Counted from the first letter of the stretch, positions 11,961-24,226 are shown. The stretch is 64,000 nucleotides of DNA from Hevea brasiliensis (GCF_030052815.1 NC_079507.1:52897571-52961570); one strand, 5' to 3'. Notes: generated by a model not told the origin, from the letters alone. Translations and numbers: made by a program.

Positions 11961-14400
11961 CATTATTGTGGATTCGTAGGTTGCAATCTTTAAGTTATCA
12001 AAGACGAATAAATTTTTTTTATTTGTAAATTATATTTGAAATATGTATCATTAAACTCATTTTCAAAATATAATATTTTTTTAATATCTAGAATTTGGAA
12101 ATAGAATTGAATGTCATAAGTTTTATTGGATGAATGAGTAAAGCTTATTTTTATCAAATGATGAAAAATTATACAGACTATTCACAAACAACTCCATAAT
12201 TAGAGTTTATACAAACAACAGCCGATAGCTATCCTATCAGCTGTATATCAGCTAATTATTATATTTTTTTGAATTTTACCAAACACTTAAATTTAGCTAT
12301 TTGGATGTATATTATCTATCAGTTGCATCCAACAGCTAAACCAAACACCTTCTAAGAAAGGTGAAAATGTGAGAATGGATGAGGGGCAATGCAAGTGCGG
12401 TGTACGTGATTTTAAGAAAATGAGCAAAGTTTAATTCAGTCTCTAAAAACTAGCTCAATGGGAGAGAAATGTCTTAAGGCCTTATAAGAATATACATTAC
12501 CCTTATTCCAAACTAATGTGAAATATTAACACAACCTCTCACACTTAAAATTAAATACTTAAAATGTAAAATATTTATGAAAGGTGTAAAATTGGTAGAA
12601 AAAGCTTTGATACCATTTTAAAAAAGTTAATCAATCTTAACTCACCCCTGAAAGCTAGCTTAATAAAGAACAAGGGAAAATTTTATCCTAAAACTATTCA
12701 TCACGGACCCAAGACACAATCATATGGGACTCATATATTTAATAAGTGAATCTCACCATACAATTTATATCTTGAATTCATGATAGACCAGGTTTAAATA
12801 AAAAAAAAAAATCGAAGAAGAAATGCCTAAGACTTATAGGGACATATAATGCTTATCTTTATCCTAAATTAACATAAGATGCTAACGCATGATAAAATGT
12901 AAATGTAGTAATACTTCAATTATGAATATGGAAATAAAAGTCATACATATTAAACTAGAACTTAGTTTTCATATACAGCCTTCCCTTCAATAATGCATTG
13001 CATAAAACAACACAGCTGCAAATTAATAAAAAATTTCTCATTTTCTTTTCTCACTAAAAATCCCCCAAAAAGGGTTTTTTTTAAGGAAAATTAATTTATG
13101 TTTTACTAAATCTTAATTAAAAATTGGATTTCAAATTTTATATTTTTGAAAATAATTTATATATTATTAAATTAATTTATTGATATATTAATTTTATGTT
13201 AAAAAATAAATTGAGAGATGAATGGAATTATCTTTTAATAATGTGAAATTATTATGATTTGAATATTTATTTTTTTACTGATCAACTAATGAACTATTAG
13301 TCATTTAAAATAATTAAAATAAAAAATTATAGAAAAGTTAATTTAATCGAAGTAAATCTTTGAAATTTCATTTAAAATATTTAATGCATTTAAATTAACT
13401 TAGTTTAATTGAAGAAAATCTTTGAAATTTCAATTTTTTTTTAATTTTAATTATGTTTTCAATATAATTGAATTACACTTATGGAATTTTTTTAATGCAG
13501 TTAATATTTTTTCTAATTAAGTGTATATTTCCATTTTTGAAATTTAAAATTAAAAGTTTGATAAATGTAAATTTTAAATGTTTAAATATTACCAAGTATT
13601 AGTATTTTGTTTTAAAATTACATTTCTCATGTATTCTCAATAATATTTTTTTTAATTAAATTTAAAATTGTTATTGCTATATTTAATAGAAGTGCAATGT
13701 AATTAAAATTTTTTTATTAAATTCATTTTTATTTTTACTTTCATTAAATTGAAAATGAAACAAGGCATGCTAATTAAGACAACTCGATTGATCTTGAAGT
13801 ATAAAGATAATGCTGCATGACCCAATTACATTCGTTCCATATATATATATATATTAATCCTAAATATTTAAACCTTAAAAATTAAATTAATTTTAAAAAT
13901 CTAAATCCTAAAATCTAATATTCTAAATTCAAATATTCTAACGTTTGAAATTATAAATCCTAAACCTTAAGTTTTAATCTTTAAAATTCTAAATTTTAAA
14001 TTTTAAATTTTAAATCTTAATCTTAAAATCCTAAATCTAAACGGCTAAATTTAAACTTAAAATTTAAAAAATAAAATTAAGTCATTTAATATTTTACTCG
14101 AGATATAAGAAGTAGGAAGATTTTAAATTTTAATTTTTTTTAAAATTATATGATTAATTTTAAAATATTATTATTTAAATATAATTTATTATAAATACAG
14201 AACACATGACATAAATAAGATCAAATATTAGGCAAGAAAAATTGGGTCAATTAATTTCCACTGTCTGATGATTGGACAATGTTCCATAGGAACAATTTCA
14301 CCAGAACACAACCCAGTCGCATGAAATAACAGTAACAAAAAAATGTGAAAAACCTGAATTCATTTTCCTTCCCATCCCATTCCCATGAGATAGATCATTA
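11961..14400. other. intergenic DNA with repeat-like patches
   Basis: Two patches stand out. About 12430-12900 contains phrases such as gctttgataccattttaaaaa and cctcaca/acccttattcc that I associate with dispersed plant repeats; no ends are visible. About 13860-14070 is rich in cctaaa/taaaccttaa words, resembling heavily decayed telomere-type repeats or simply low-complexity DNA. No coding region is seen. Confidence 0.35.
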
Positions 14401-14620
14401 ATCATATACTATTCTTATGCCGTCTTTTTCTACAATCTCTGTACTCTGTCCTGTCTGATGCCAGTGGCATTTCTGCAAATACGCGTATACTGACGTGGGT
14501 TTGCCTCCACAAAGGATAAATATAGAACTGGACGGCTACACGTCCCCGCTATCGGCAACTAAAAACAGTATATCTCATATCATCATCATCCTCCTCAGTG
14601 ACCCTCTTTGTTGTTTTGCA

Positions 14621-14628
14621 TATAAAAG
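14621..14628 (+). promoter_or_regulatory. TATA box of the MFS gene (candidate)
   Basis: The sequence tataaaag lies 148 bp upstream of the start codon, in a stretch that switches from AT-rich to the C/T-rich composition common in plant core promoters and leaders. An ACGT core (gacgtgg) lies about 130 bp further upstream. Assignment is by position only. Confidence 0.55.
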
Positions 14629-14768
14629 TACAAAGTTTCTTTCTTTGATGAAAAGCTTATCCAACCTCCCCTCAGCTTGCCCATTTCCATTTCTCTGTTT
14701 TTGTTCACTCCATTCCAGAAAGCAAGATTAATCGTAAAAGATTTAGAAATTTAGATTTTTTTTTGGTG

Positions 14769-17700
14769 ATGATGGGTAGTTTTCAGGAGAGATTTTCTTC
14801 CTTTTTCAATAACAGATGGCTGGTGTTTGTGGCTGCAATGTGGATACAATCGTGCGCCGGTGTTGGGTATTTGTTTGGGAGTATTTCGCCAGTTATAAAG
14901 AGCTCGTTGAACTATAATCAGAGGCAGGTTGCTAGTTTGGGTGTGGCTAAGGATCTTGGGGATAGTGTTGGGTTCTTGGCAGGGAGTTTGTCTGAAATCT
15001 TGCCTTTGTGGGGTGCTTTGCTGGTTGGTGCTTTGCAGAATCTAGTTGGATACGGTTGGGTTTGGCTTCTTGTTACTGGTCGATCTCCTGTTTTGCCTTT
15101 GTGGGCTGTAAGTACCTACTAATCTTCCATTTTTATCATATTGCTTAGTTGCCTAATATTATTTGATTCCATAATTTACTGGCTTGCTTTATTCTATTCT
15201 TTGTTTTTCATTTCTGTTTTTCCATCTTTATGGCATAAAAGTTTGATTTGTCTTCATTGGAAATTTTGTCCGTTGAATATGCAATTTTGTTGGGGTTTTA
15301 TGCTCAGTCCACTTAATCTACAATTTTGTTGGAGTTCTTCAAAGTTTCTGCTTTAATTTGGAGATTTTATGATCGTTATAAGTAATCTTGAAGAATGTCA
15401 TGGAGTCGTTTATGTTGTTGCATTGCTTTAAGACTTTAAGTTGACCAAACTGAAATGTTATGATAATGATATTTGATCAAGTCTTTCAAAATACCATCCT
15501 TTCAATCCTTTTCATTTTTGTATTGTTTCTAGTTGTGTATAGATGTATATAATTTTGAAAAATGCATTTGATTATTGTCTTCTTCAAGGGGGAGAGGATG
15601 AGTTTGATGCAATCTCTGATATTTTCAATTTGCTTTCCTCTCCAATTGATCTCATCATTGTGTAATTTTATGGAATACCTATAATTGTTGAGGCCACAAA
15701 ATAAGCTCTGCTTCTAGGCACAGTTGGTGCAATAACTTGCACTGTTTTGTAGAATTTTTTTTTAATGTGATATTTATTAATTTGGGAGGAATCTTTGTAT
15801 TGGTACATATTTATTTTTGTTTATTCAACTGTCATGTGGAAATTGACTTGCAGCATGAAACTATGTGCTCTATTTATGACCTGTGGAATCTGGATGGAGT
15901 AAAAAATAAAGGGAGTAGTGTTTAGCATCTTTGGTGCATCTGCCTCAAATAAATTTTTGAATTGTTGAAGTGAAAAAAATCATTGCATTCCTCAGCAATG
16001 GTTGTTATCACATGGCAGAGTGAGCGCTGTTCCAATTAAACAGTGCATACAAACTACTTTTTAAAACAAATTAGCCTTTTCATTCATGTTGCCACTACGA
16101 ATCCTGCCAATATATTCCAGTTCATAACTGACACCAAATTGTTTCTTAAATAATATATGTGATCCAGACATCCTTTTTTATTTCTTTGTTTCTTTATTTC
16201 TTTTGGTCATATCATCTTGACTGGTGATAGGCATGTAGAAGATGAACTGTTTAGTTTCTTTTAGGATTTTCAGTGTTGTAGATAGTTTGGAGATGGAAAG
16301 ATAATCTTTAACAATGTGGAAATGTGTTGATATGATCTTGGCAGGCGTCTTCACTTCGTGCCATTCTTGCCTATTGTAGGAACTTATCTATATCTATATA
16401 TCTATATAACGTGGGTCTCTAAAATAGGTTAATGAGAGACTGCTACATGTCAATCTCCTTGGCCATGGGAGTTTGCCTAATGACATGCATAAGGTTGTAA
16501 TACCATATGTCCATCTTTTTAGCTATGAGAGTGTGCCAAGTGACACACTTAAATTTCTAATGCATCTTATTTTAATAATCAATATGTATATATAAATAAA
16601 AATTCATTAGTCTTATTATTACCACTAATTAACATGTCACATTTTTGTTACCTAATACTTAATATAACGTATTAATATTAGTGAAAAAATTATAATGTAT
16701 CCTATTTCCATTTTTTAGCTATATTTTTATCATCAATATAATTATTAAGATATCTTAAATAAAATTCATTGGCTTTATTATTACCACTAATTAATATGTG
16801 ACTTTTTATTTCCTAAAATTAACATAACATGTTACTAATAGTGGGATAAAACAAAGCTCAATGTCTCTTATGTGTACCACATCCATTTTCTCTAAGAATC
16901 TCCTTGACAACAAAAAAAGGAAATAGCTCAACGTCTTTTATGTGCATGCTCACCCATTCTATTTATGTATCATTTGAAAAACAATTCAATAGTGAAAAAT
17001 TATATAAAAATTTTTTAATATCAAACTAAAGTGCTATTCATTGTTTGGATAATTTTCTCAAATCATAGCTACCGCTATTTAACTAATGTTTTTTTTTCCA
17101 GTCTTTTCATGTGTTAATAATTTTGTGGGATCAATAAACATAAAAGAAATAAAAATATAATAAAAATAAAATGACGCTCCATAATTTTGTACAATAATAA
17201 TTTGAAAGATTTAAAAACCCCCGCACAACATGCAGACTAATGACTAGATTCTATTGATTTTTGTTCCATCTTCTTCTCCACATTCTTAGTTAGTCCTAGA
17301 GATTTAGGAAGAGTTTTAAATCTTATGTCCTATGTTATCTTTGATAAATTGTTGATTTATGTTGGTATGCAGATGTGCATTCTTATATTTATCGGGAACA
17401 ATGGTGAAACCTACTTCAATACAGTTGCTCTGGTTTCTTGTGTACAAAACTTTCCCAAAAGCCGGGGTCCTGTGGTGGGAATACTCAAAGGCTTTGCTGG
17501 TTTAAGTGGTGCAATTTTGACCCAAATATATACAATGATCCATTCCCCTAATCATGCATCTCTCATATTCATGGTTGCAGTAGGGCCAGCAATGGTAGTG
17601 ATTGCTCTAATGTTCATTGTAAGACCTGTTGGAGGTCACAGACAAGTTAGACCATCTGACGGCACAAGCTTTACATTTGTATATAGTGTGTGCCTTCTAT

Positions 17701-18854
17701 TGGCTGCTTATTTGATGGGGGTCATGCTTCTTGAAGATCTAGTTGATTTGAGCCACACTTTTTTCATAATTTTCACGGTGGTTTTGTTTGTTCTCATTTT
17801 GCTTCCCATTGTGATTCCTATTTCATTGAGCTTTTTCCAAGAACCTAAAGATCCAACAGAAGAGGCTCTTTTACCTGAGCTACAGAAACAAGAAGCTGGA
17901 AAATCTGAACCTGATGCCCCTGAGGTAATATTCAGTGAGGTGGAAGATGAGAAGCCCAAGGAAGTAGACTTGCTTCCAGCATTAGAAAGGCAAAAGCGAA
18001 TTGCACAGTTGCAAGCCAAACTATTCCAAGCAGCTGCAGAAGGAGCAGTGAGGGTCAAAAGGAGAAGAGGTCCACATAGAGGTGAGGATTTCACCTTGAT
18101 GCAGGCACTGATTAAGGCAGATTTCTGGCTTATTTTTGTCTCACTTTTGTTGGGTTCTGGATCTGGGCTGACTGTGATTGATAACCTGGGTCAAATGAGC
18201 CAGTCTCTAGGGTATGATAACACACACATATTTGTGTCCATGATCAGCATCTGGAACTTTCTTGGCCGTATTGGCGGGGGTTATTTTTCAGAGGTTATTG
18301 TGAGGTAAGATCTGATTCCTTTTCTCCTGCATTCTGAATATATTTCAGTGTGAATTGCGATATGGTTATTCTCTTAACTCATATATTTGAAATTATTCAG
18401 GGACTATGTTTATCCAAGGCCAGTGGCAATGGCTGTTGCACAACTCATTATGGCTATTGGGCATGTGTTCTTTGCTTTTGGGTGGCCTGGGACAATGTAC
18501 ATTGGTACTTTACTGATTGGCTTAGGCTATGGAGCTCATTGGGCAATTGTGCCAGCTGCTGCATCAGAGTTGTTTGGCTTGAAAAAGTTTGGGGCTTTGT
18601 ACAATTTCCTCACTCTAGCAAATCCTGCAGGTTCTCTTGTCTTCTCTGGTCTAATTGCAAGCAGCATTTATGACCGAGAGGCTGAAAGGCAGGCTCATGA
18701 GCATCATCACCACAAGTGTGAAGGTGCTGTATGCTTCTTCCTTACTTCCATGATTATGTCAGTTTTCTGCATAATTGCGGTTGTCTTGAGCATGATTCTT
18801 GTGCATCGGACTAAGATCGTCTATGCAAACCTCTATGGAAGATCTCGTACTTGA
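14769..18854 (+). CDS. nodulin-like major facilitator superfamily transporter, three exons
   Basis: Exons are 14769-15107, 17373-18304 and 18401-18854. They join in frame to 1,725 bases, giving 574 residues, close to the usual length of this family. Donors gtaagt and gtaaga and acceptors tgcag and ttcag are canonical. Exon 1 begins MMGSFQERFSSFFNNRWLVF and gives the nodulin-like N-terminal half (PF06813-type: WIQSCAGVGYLFGSISP, LGVAKDLGDSVGF). Exon 2 has IGNNGETYFNTVALVSCVQNF, a long charged cytosolic loop (EPKDPTEEALLPE through KRRRGPHRGEDFTL), and the start of the second MFS half (GSGSGLTVIDNLGQ, NFLGRIGGGYFSE). Exon 3 ends the second half (GLGYGAHWAIVPAAASELFG) and has a histidine cluster, HEHHHHK. 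About twelve membrane segments can be counted. The substrate is unknown. The first ATG (14769) is chosen over the TTG in the same frame at 14763; the ATG at 14772 is possible. Nothing is broken. Confidence 0.93.
15108..17372 (+). other. intron 1 of the MFS gene (2,265 bp)
   Basis: It starts gtaagt and ends tgcag. It is unusually long compared with intron 2 (96 bp), partly because of a likely inserted element at about 16387-17247. Short open frames inside it show no family resemblance. Confidence 0.85.
16387..17247 (+). mobile_element. possible small non-autonomous Helitron in intron 1
   Basis: The stretch opens with TC after an A (a|tctatatctatatat) and closes with cccccgcacaacatgcagactaatgactag, i.e. 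a weak GCA/TGC hairpin followed by CTAG, as Helitron 3' ends do. The interior is AT-rich and contains a direct repeat of about 70-80 bp (near 16607 and 16763). The base after CTAG is A instead of the expected T, and the hairpin is poor, so this call is tentative. Confidence 0.33.
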
Positions 18855-19480
18855 TTTTGGGAAGAGAACTAAACCAGGCTCTTATAACTAGAGTACTTCA
18901 TCCATTTTACAGTGGTGTTTGTATACTCCAAGCAAGGTTTTTAGAAATTCTTAATGTTTTTTTTTCTTGGAACACATTACTAGAAGACAGAAAAGTGAAG
19001 CATACTCCAGAGGAACTCTCATCTGAAGTCTCTGTTTTTCGTTTGCTTTTTATATATAATATTTGTAACCTGGGTGCAGCCATTTAGTCACAGGAGATTA
19101 GCTTTGGAATGTTGGAATATTGTATATTTTTTTCATATTCTATTTGAAGAATCAATCTATTATTTTGCTTCAGTCTTTTCAAATTTTGTTGGGATTGAAT
19201 GAAGCATGCTTATTCTAATGTTTCTCTTTCAAGTGGGGGATGACATTTCCATCTTGTTGGCAGTATATAAAATTCTATGTTTTATAACTAACCCAATAAA
19301 TCTGCATTCTTATTCACCCTAACACTTGCTGTTATCGATGAAATTCCCCATGAATTTATTTATACTGTTTCTTACTTCTTATATATCATTTTTTCCTTGG
19401 CATGTAATGATGGCTAGCATCCTTTATTCATTTACTGTTGAAGTATACTTGGAAGCCATTATTAATGCTCAACAAATTCA
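18855..19480. other. convergent 3' region between the MFS and peroxidase genes
   Basis: This 626-bp stretch holds the 3' UTRs of two convergent genes. An aataaa at 19295-19300 is a candidate poly(A) signal for the plus-strand gene. No other gene is seen. Confidence 0.5.
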
Positions 19481-20712
19481 CTAATCAAGGTTTGTGCAAT
19501 CTATCCTTATGCCTCCTTGGTTGCCTGTCTTAACTCCCGCTCTACCAAGTTTTCTCATCGTTGTAATAAAGGCTGCATTAAAGTCGCCAGGGCTGTTTGC
19601 GAAATCAGTGACAGTAGGCTTGGATGCAGGGTCATTGCAGAGCACCTCATCTGAAGTGAACATGCCCTTGCCAGCAACCAGATTTTGATATTACACATTG
19701 TCAAAGATTTGTGGGGTTGTTGGGTCCATGTTTAGGGCAATGCTAGGGTCTACATTCTGAGGACAGGCATTCATCAATTGCTTAGCATAGTTAGGATCCA
19801 GAGAAGGGTCAACAGGAGATGATGGAGAGAATGAATAGAGGCGATTTGCAAAGCGGTTGCAATGGGAGAATCCTACCGTATGTGCTCCTGAGAGTGCAAT
19901 CGTGTCAATTTGGCTAAGGTTGTTTTTGGCAAAAATAGTGTCAAGTTGAGCAAGAGTAAGGTGAGGCTCAGGCAGATTTCCAGCCACAAGTGATGATTGA
20001 GAAATTAAGCCATCGCGACGCCCTAATTCTACGCTGAATGAAGGACCTCCAGCCTGTGTTTTGATCACATCAACACCATATGGTTAAAATATGAATGTTC
20101 AAGTGCTAAGTCATTTTCAGACTGTAAGGTCTCGTGTATCGTTCAAAAAGAAAAGAAATTGAAATAGATTTATATATTTGCTTACCAGGACTGCAACATC
20201 CCTGGAAACAATTGCCATAATATCTGCACAAGAGACAGCATTGGGGCATTGTGCTTCCACTGCTTCCTTTGCTTTTACTATTGTATCAAACCCATCCCCT
20301 GCAAGAGAGAGATTATCTGGAGCATCTTTCTCTGCATCTCCATTTGGTGATGAAACCATAATCGAGGCATCACAACCCTTCAATAAGAAACCAAACATAT
20401 ATTAGTGTCAAGTGTCAACTCCAACTCTTAGAGATTATATCTTAGAAGGAAAGGAAAATTGTCTTCGATGAGATTAGCACTAACGAAAGGAAAAGAAATG
20501 ATTACCATAACGAAACAGTCGTGAAAAAATAGACGAAGAGTTGCAGGGATTGTAGTGAACTTCTGGCTGAATTTTGCACTCACTGCCTGCTTCACTATAG
20601 CTTCCACGCCTGGAGAACTTGAGCTGTAGAAGATCTCCATTAGTTGTGCCTCTCCCTTCCCTTTGATCATCATGAAAATCATCAACAAGAACAACCCTCT
20701 CCTTGCCTCCAT
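19481..20712 (-). pseudogene. class III (secretory) peroxidase gene with an internal stop, three exons
   Basis: Exons on the minus strand are 20712-20506, 20377-20186 and 20053-19481, with canonical splice sites and the family's usual exon lengths (207 and 192 bp). The product would be a haem peroxidase oxidising phenolics in the cell wall or vacuole. Exon 1 has a hydrophobic signal peptide (LFLLMIFMMI) and the distal site LRLFFHDCF. Exon 2 has GCDASIMV and NAVSCADI. Exon 3 has the proximal haem site IALSGAHTVGFSHC. Two faults are visible. A TAA at 19691-19693 stands where a tyrosine codon follows FDNV, leaving 253 residues and cutting off the last 69. The first conserved cysteine is a serine (FYSSSSPGVE where the family has a cysteine before P), so one disulphide is lost. 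The region after the stop remains in frame and well conserved, so the damage is recent, or the stop is a base-call error. It resembles the Prx16/Prx51 group. Confidence 0.85.
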
Positions 20713-21596
20713 TACCCTCTGTGTCTGTTTCTCTCTGGCCCCTTCTTGAAACTTTGACCCTTGTGTAGAAAGAAGAAAGAGAGAATAAAAATAAAGATGC
20801 AAGCCTCGCAAGAATACATATATTGAACTGGTTCGAGCTCGATTATATATTCTTGTAACTAACATGATATTGATTATTTTTTTGGCTCTAGTTGCAGTAG
20901 TCTTTTTCTTGTAGGATCGTCTATCGAATAATATACGTATCTTACTAATCATATTATAAAAATATTGAAAAATATAACTTAAATTGTCAATATTTAAAAG
21001 TGCTTTGAATTCTTACCATTAAACCAATTTACTATTTGCCTAGTTTGACTCGGTTTAATAATAGAAGGCATATTACTCATGATATGTGTTAGGTTCGAGT
21101 CCACTCGTCAATCCCCTATAAACAAAAACCTTATTAACTATTTGATTAAAGATTGATACGATTCTGTTGGTGATAATTGTATACAAGTAGAGCTCTGATT
21201 AATTCTTGTTTTAACCCTACTACAAGTCAGTTATCATGGCCATTGCTGCTTTTGCTTCTTGTTCTTAAGAAAGGGTCTTTATTGGTTCATTGAATAGGTA
21301 GCTTCTAGTTGTTTTTTTGGTATTTTATAGATTGGGTTAGGCACCGAAATTGCACATCCCTCCCCTTGTGATTTAGAAAGGACAATGACACAATAACAAA
21401 TCCCTTTACTACAGTTTTCAATGTTCATATAAACTAAATATGCTTTGCTATCTAGGGTTTGCAAATATGATTTTCCAAATTCAAGAATGATAGAGGTGTA
21501 AAACCCCTATTCATTCAAACCAGGCACAGAAACAATTGTTTTCGCTAGAGCATGAGCTGATTAATTCGCTGATCTATAAAAAAAAAATTAATAATA
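20713..21596. other. upstream region of the peroxidase gene
   Basis: The first 100 bp or so is the C/T-rich (plus-strand) leader of the minus-strand gene. On the minus strand an AT-rich caatatatgtat at about 20815-20826 could serve as a TATA element. Further right nothing is recognised. Confidence 0.4.
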
Positions 21597-21601
21597 TTTA
21601 G

Positions 21602-22024
21602 TGATACGGTGTGTAAAACCATATCAAACTCGAAGACTTGTGTTTCCCTATTTCTAATGGGATTCTTTATTTTTTTAGATAGGTTTTATTTATATTTTCT
21701 AATTTATTTAGGATTCTAAAATATTATTTCTATTCAATTTAGGTTTTTAAATATGTTTTCTATTTAGATTAGGACTCTTTAATTCATTCCTACTTAAATT
21801 AAGATTTAAAACTCTATAAATACCCATTGTATTTTTATTATGTAAAGTTTCAAAATTATTCAATAAAGTTTTCTTCTTTATAAAGCTGTCTTTGCTTTAT
21901 TTATCCTTAGACTTTGGATTAAGTCTTGTTTATTTTAAGATCTTGGATTTGATCTTATTTACTTTCAAGTGTCTGATTGTGTTTGATCATGTGTCGATCT
22001 TTTTTCGTACTACACGCTGCGTTA
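21602..22024 (+). repeat. 5' LTR of the gag-only element
   Basis: It starts tgatacggtgtgtaaaacc and ends cactacacgctgcgtta or similar (gctgcgtta at 22016-22024). The end in TA instead of CA is unusual but is fixed by the target duplication and by the matching 3' LTR end. A likely promoter (ctataaatac) lies at about 21813-21822 and a polyadenylation-like aataaa at about 21863. Confidence 0.8.
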
Positions 22025-22026
22025 GG

Positions 22027-22038
22027 TGGTATCAGAGT
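22027..22038 (+). promoter_or_regulatory. primer-binding site (initiator Met tRNA type)
   Basis: The sequence tggtatcagagt starts two bases after the 5' LTR, the usual tRNA-Met primer match for plant LTR elements. Confidence 0.85.
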
Positions 22039-22326
22039 AAGAATTTTACCCTCATTTCGATGGCCAATACTAGTGGTGGTAGTGACAATTAACCTTGTAA
22101 CAGTGATTAGGGGTTACTAGCTTTTTGGAGAGTGATCAAAGAATAGCAAAACAATATAGAACAATTTAGAACAAATTTGGAACGCCAATTTCAGGAGCTT
22201 CAAAAGCAGTAGTGTACCATGTTGAATATTGGTGAAAATAGGAATTAAGTATTTATTCAAACCAGTGGAGCTAACTCCGATAGAGCTAAACTTGATCATG
22301 TTCTCTTAAACCCTAGAAGAAGAGCT

Positions 22327-23340
22327 ATGATGGAGGATGATAGAAGCAACGATGAGGAAATGAACTTTGAGTATGTTGCACACCAAGGACAAGGAAGAGG
22401 TGGTCGAAATTTCCAAAAATATTATAGGAGGGATGATGAGTTCAAATTGAAGATGGAAATCTCTACCTTTAGTGGAGATCTTGACATCAAAGGTTTTCTT
22501 GATTGGTTGACCGAGGTGGACCGTTTTTTTGAGTATGCTAAAATTCCAAGAGAATGAAAGGTAAAATTGGTGGCCTATAGATTAAAGGGACGAGCTTCCG
22601 TATGGTGTGATCATTTGAATGAGACAAGGAGGCGAGAAAGGTGTAATCCACTCACTACTTGGAGGAGGATGCAACAATTATTAAGAGGTAGATTTTTACC
22701 TTCAGATTTGAACAATATTTATTTGAAGATTACCAAAATTGCTTACAAGAAAATAGGAGTATAAATGAATATACAGCTGAATTATTGAGGTTGGCAGTAA
22801 GAAATCACTTGTCCGAAAGTGATAATCAATAAGCAGCGCAATATTTAAGGGGACTAAAACCTTTAATTCGTGGTAAGATCAGGATCCGAATAGTTATAAG
22901 CATGCAAGAGGTAAGGTACTTGGCGTTAAAATCTGAGATAGTGATAAAAGAAAGAATTTACCATGACCCCTATCAAAAGTATCAGTATGGTGGAGATGAC
23001 AAACATAGGGAATTTGAAAAAAATAAAGGAAGTTGCACAAGGCAAATCAAGCTCAAACATTGTTAGCATGGAGAAAGGTGAGCAATAAAAATCCAATGGG
23101 TTGAAGCAAGAAAGGTAAAATTTTTAGTCCTCTTAAAACTCGTAATCCATATGCAAAACCTACTCCTCTTAAATGCTATAGGTGCAATGAGAAAGGACAT
23201 AGGTCTAATGAATGTCCAAAGAGAAAAGCCATCAACATTATTGAAAAAATTATGACGATGATAATGATGAAATCTATTGTAGACTTGATAGAGAGAATGA
23301 AGAGGAAAATTGTGAATAAGATGAATCGACATGCTTGATG
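22327..23340 (+). pseudogene. gag remnant of the small Ty3/gypsy element
   Basis: Bases 22327-22764 give the capsid-like region (FSGDLDIKGFLDWLTEVDRFFEY, then VAYRLKGRASVWCDHLNETRR), split by a TGA at about 22555. Further down, at about 23173-23214, is a CCHC zinc knuckle (CYRCNEKGHRSNEC). Stops and shifts separate these parts. Gag would form the virus-like particle and bind element RNA; this copy cannot make it whole. Confidence 0.8.
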
Positions 23341-23400
23341 AGGAAGTCAACGTTCATATAAAAGATTGAAGACAAGTCATTAAATGATTTTTTTGAACAA

Positions 23401-23754
23401 ATGGATTATCTTGAATTTGAATTTGACACTTTTACAATGCCTTTTACTATGGTGGATAATGAAGAGTTTGAAGAGAGTGTTATGGAGAAAGAAGAGCATC
23501 AAGCCATGGAGGTTCCAATGAAGATTGAAATTTTTTCTAACAATTTTCCTAGTGGTTTTGTTGATTTTATTTGTCTAGGTGAGTTTAAGCATGCCAAGGA
23601 AGATGCAAAATTGCTCAAATCAATTTTGTTCAAGCCAATCTTTTTGATACCATTCAAGAAGAAGATGTGGCGTGATCTTCCAATGGAGATTTTAATTCAT
23701 CAGCACTTTAAAATTCGAGGCCGAATTTATCTCAAATGGAGGATAATGGTGTGA
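23401..23754 (+). CDS. acidic open frame of unknown role inside the gag-only element
   Basis: The 117-residue frame starts MDYLEFEFDTFTMPF, is rich in glutamate in its first half, and has a basic C-terminal part (PFKKKMWRDLP). It sits where pol should be. I recognise no protease or polymerase motif. It may be a linker left after deletion of pol, and need not be translated. Confidence 0.35.
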   Translation: MDYLEFEFDTFTMPFTMVDNEEFEESVMEKEEHQAMEVPMKIEIFSNNFPSGFVDFICLGEFKHAKEDAKLLKSILFKPIFLIPFKKKMWRDLPMEILIHQHFKIRGRIYLKWRIMV

Positions 23755-23826
23755 GAGATAATTGTTCTACTATTGTTTGGTTCAGAAATTAATTCAATGT
23801 CCAATTTTCTCAAGAGTATGAGTGAA

Positions 23827-24221
23827 TGACATGGTGTGTAAATCCATATGACCTAAAGACTTGTGTTTACCTAGTTCTAATGGGATTCTTTATTTTCTTA
23901 AATAGATTTTATTAATATTTCTTAATTTATTTAAAACTCTAAAATATTATTTCTATTTAATTTAGATCTTTAAATATATTTTTTTATTTAAATTACGTCT
24001 CTTTAATTCATTCATACCTATATTAGAATTTAAAACTCTATAAATACTTATTATATTTTCATTATGTAAAAATTTTTAAAATTATTCAATGAAATTTTCT
24101 TTACTTTATTTATCCTTAAACTTTTAATTAAGTCTTATTTATTTTAAAATCTTGATCAGTTCTTATTTACTTTTTAAAGTTTGATTGTGTTGATATTTTT
24201 TTTACACTATACACTGCGTTA
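23827..24221 (+). repeat. 3' LTR of the gag-only element
   Basis: It aligns with 21602-22024 throughout (start tgacatggtgtgtaaatcc, end cactgcgtta) but is 28 bp shorter and has many substitutions. Confidence 0.8.
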
Positions 24222-24226
24222 TTTAG

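Larger units (their letters stand above)
21602..24221 (+). mobile_element. small Ty3/gypsy LTR retrotransposon keeping gag only
   Basis: LTRs (21602-22024 and 23827-24221) flank a 1.8-kb interior. A 5-bp target duplication, tttag, is at 21597-21601 and 24222-24226. A primer-binding site for initiator methionine tRNA follows the 5' LTR. The interior encodes a broken gag with a zinc knuckle, then an acidic frame (23401-23754) that does not look like protease, reverse transcriptase or integrase. It is therefore a non-autonomous derivative that would need enzymes from a relative. The LTRs differ at many positions by eye, so the insertion is old. Confidence 0.85.

Noticed and set aside
13860..14070. 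Interstitial telomere repeat
   Set aside because: cctaaa-like words are present but not in register, and no run of the intact heptamer is seen.
17708..18094. 128-residue minus-strand frame across MFS exon 2
   Set aside because: Antisense shadow of the charged loop of the transporter.
20178..20405. Plus-strand frame across peroxidase exon 2
   Set aside because: Antisense shadow of a recognised exon.
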